This document shows, piece after piece, positions 6,372-6,718 of a DNA stretch of 6,718 nt. The notes beneath the pieces are model-generated. The model was not told the origin of the DNA. It saw only the letters and a list, made by a program, of their open reading frames with translations, and ran no database searches. A program made the position numbers and the translations under genes. Position 1 is the first letter of the stretch. Every line of letters starts with the position of its first letter. The stretch spans positions 1 to 6,718 of the forward strand of contig DDWP01000004.1 of NCBI GenBank assembly GCA_002345725.1, given 5' to 3'. Origin of the DNA: Candidatus Shapirobacteria bacterium UBA2283. Its GTDB lineage: Bacteria; Patescibacteriota; Microgenomatia; UBA12405.

Positions 6372-6638
6372 ATGAGTAGCCAAGATCGTGCTAGTGAGGC
6401 CCAAGCCTTAAATATGTCTAGACTTTACGGTATTTCTCTAAAACAATCACAGTTAGATAGGTACATCCTGGAGAGAGCTAGGATGGATGAAGCTCCGTCT
6501 CCTTATGACTCAGAGATATTTGAACGCGTTTTAACTCCTACACAAAAAAGACGATTTTCCCAAGCACGTCTCAAGCAGCGTTCTCGTCTAGAGGATTCTT
6601 CTCCTCCCGAATTGTCCATCCGTCCCTTCCTGATATAA
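6372..6638 (+). CDS. Short soluble protein of unknown function
   Basis: The protein has 88 residues from the ATG at 6372. An ATG at 6363 would add three residues, but its A and T are the last bases of the TATAAT box, so a start there would need a transcript beginning inside its own promoter. The protein is hydrophilic, with no membrane segment and no cysteine. It is probably helical through the first 70 residues, with many Arg, Glu, Gln and Ser (for example SLKQSQLDRYILERARMDE, then LTPTQKRRFSQARLKQRSR). The tail is Ser/Pro-rich. I recognise no domain. It follows the ATPase by 22 bases but seems to have its own promoter. Its last 68 bases are also open on the opposite strand (6571-6717), so its 3' end is less certain than its start. 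Confidence 0.6.
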   Translation: MSSQDRASEAQALNMSRLYGISLKQSQLDRYILERARMDEAPSPYDSEIFERVLTPTQKRRFSQARLKQRSRLEDSSPPELSIRPFLI

Positions 6639-6717
6639 CTACTACCTCAGTCACCTCACCACCCATTTGGTTATATTTTCTTCTAGCAACTACTGCTCCA
6701 CCTGGTTTTTCTTTTCC
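6571..6717 (-). CDS. Possible C-terminus of a convergent gene (5' partial)
   Basis: On the minus strand a frame open from the window edge runs 48 codons to TGA at 6571-6573. The product begins GKEKPGGAVVARRKYNQMGG and continues EVTEVVVISGRDGW, then TIREEKNPLDENAA. The mix of charged residues, beta-like VVVI and Gly turns looks protein-like. The last 68 bases overlap the end of the 6372 gene. Forty-eight open codons can arise by chance, and no terminator separates the two genes. This would be the only gene here that ends in TGA. I recognise no family. Confidence 0.4.
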   Translation of the reverse strand, partial: GKEKPGGAVVARRKYNQMGGEVTEVVVISGRDGWTIREEKNPLDENAA

Positions 6718-6718
6718 A

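Noticed and set aside
6638..6718. Plus-strand open frame at the right edge
   Set aside because: It has no start codon and is Thr/Ser/Pro-rich, as expected for the complement of the minus-strand frame.
1..6718. Recoded TGA (genetic code 4 or 25)
   Set aside because: MgtE, sigma factor and ATPase are full length under the standard code with no in-frame TGA, and tryptophan is encoded by TGG.

Overview
The window is AT-rich, densely coded DNA that most resembles a member of the Candidate Phyla Radiation (Patescibacteria), perhaps near the Microgenomates. This placement is an inference. It rests on short spacers, no Shine-Dalgarno sequence before any visible start, and small membrane and secreted proteins of a style I recall from those genomes. 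The standard genetic code fits: no long gene is broken by in-frame TGA. I see no tRNA, rRNA, CRISPR array, insertion sequence or origin, and no spacer reaches 300 bases.

Layout. Bases 1-546 hold a P-loop kinase missing only its first few residues. Bases 573-809 encode a 78-residue membrane protein with a Cys/His-rich N-terminus. Bases 886-2139 encode an MgtE-type magnesium channel. A strong hairpin (2166-2200) that can terminate in both directions separates mgtE from an oppositely oriented three-gene cluster. Read in its own direction, that cluster is an ECF-type sigma factor (3860-3282), an overlapping three-helix membrane protein that is probably its anti-sigma factor (3304-2633), and a small secreted protein (2575-2219). 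A 62-base divergent promoter region leads rightward to an 808-residue P-type cation ATPase (3923-6349). A short soluble protein of unknown function follows (6372-6638). An open frame entering from the right edge on the minus strand (6717-6571) may be the tail of a convergent gene.

How the parts may work together. Two cation transporters, a small protein with a metal-ligand-like cluster and an ECF sigma/anti-sigma/secreted-protein module sit together, which suggests a locus for envelope or cation homeostasis. The sigma factor and the ATPase start back to back and share a 62-base control region with a 15-base inverted repeat, so they may be co-regulated. This is inference from gene order.

The most notable signal is in the promoters. 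Three genes carry TGTATWAT close to the start codon, and in two of them the spacing places the transcript start essentially on the ATG, which predicts leaderless mRNAs. The mgtE promoter is flanked by a TTGTC-N11-GACAA dyad, and two more inverted repeats lie upstream of the sigma factor and the secreted protein.
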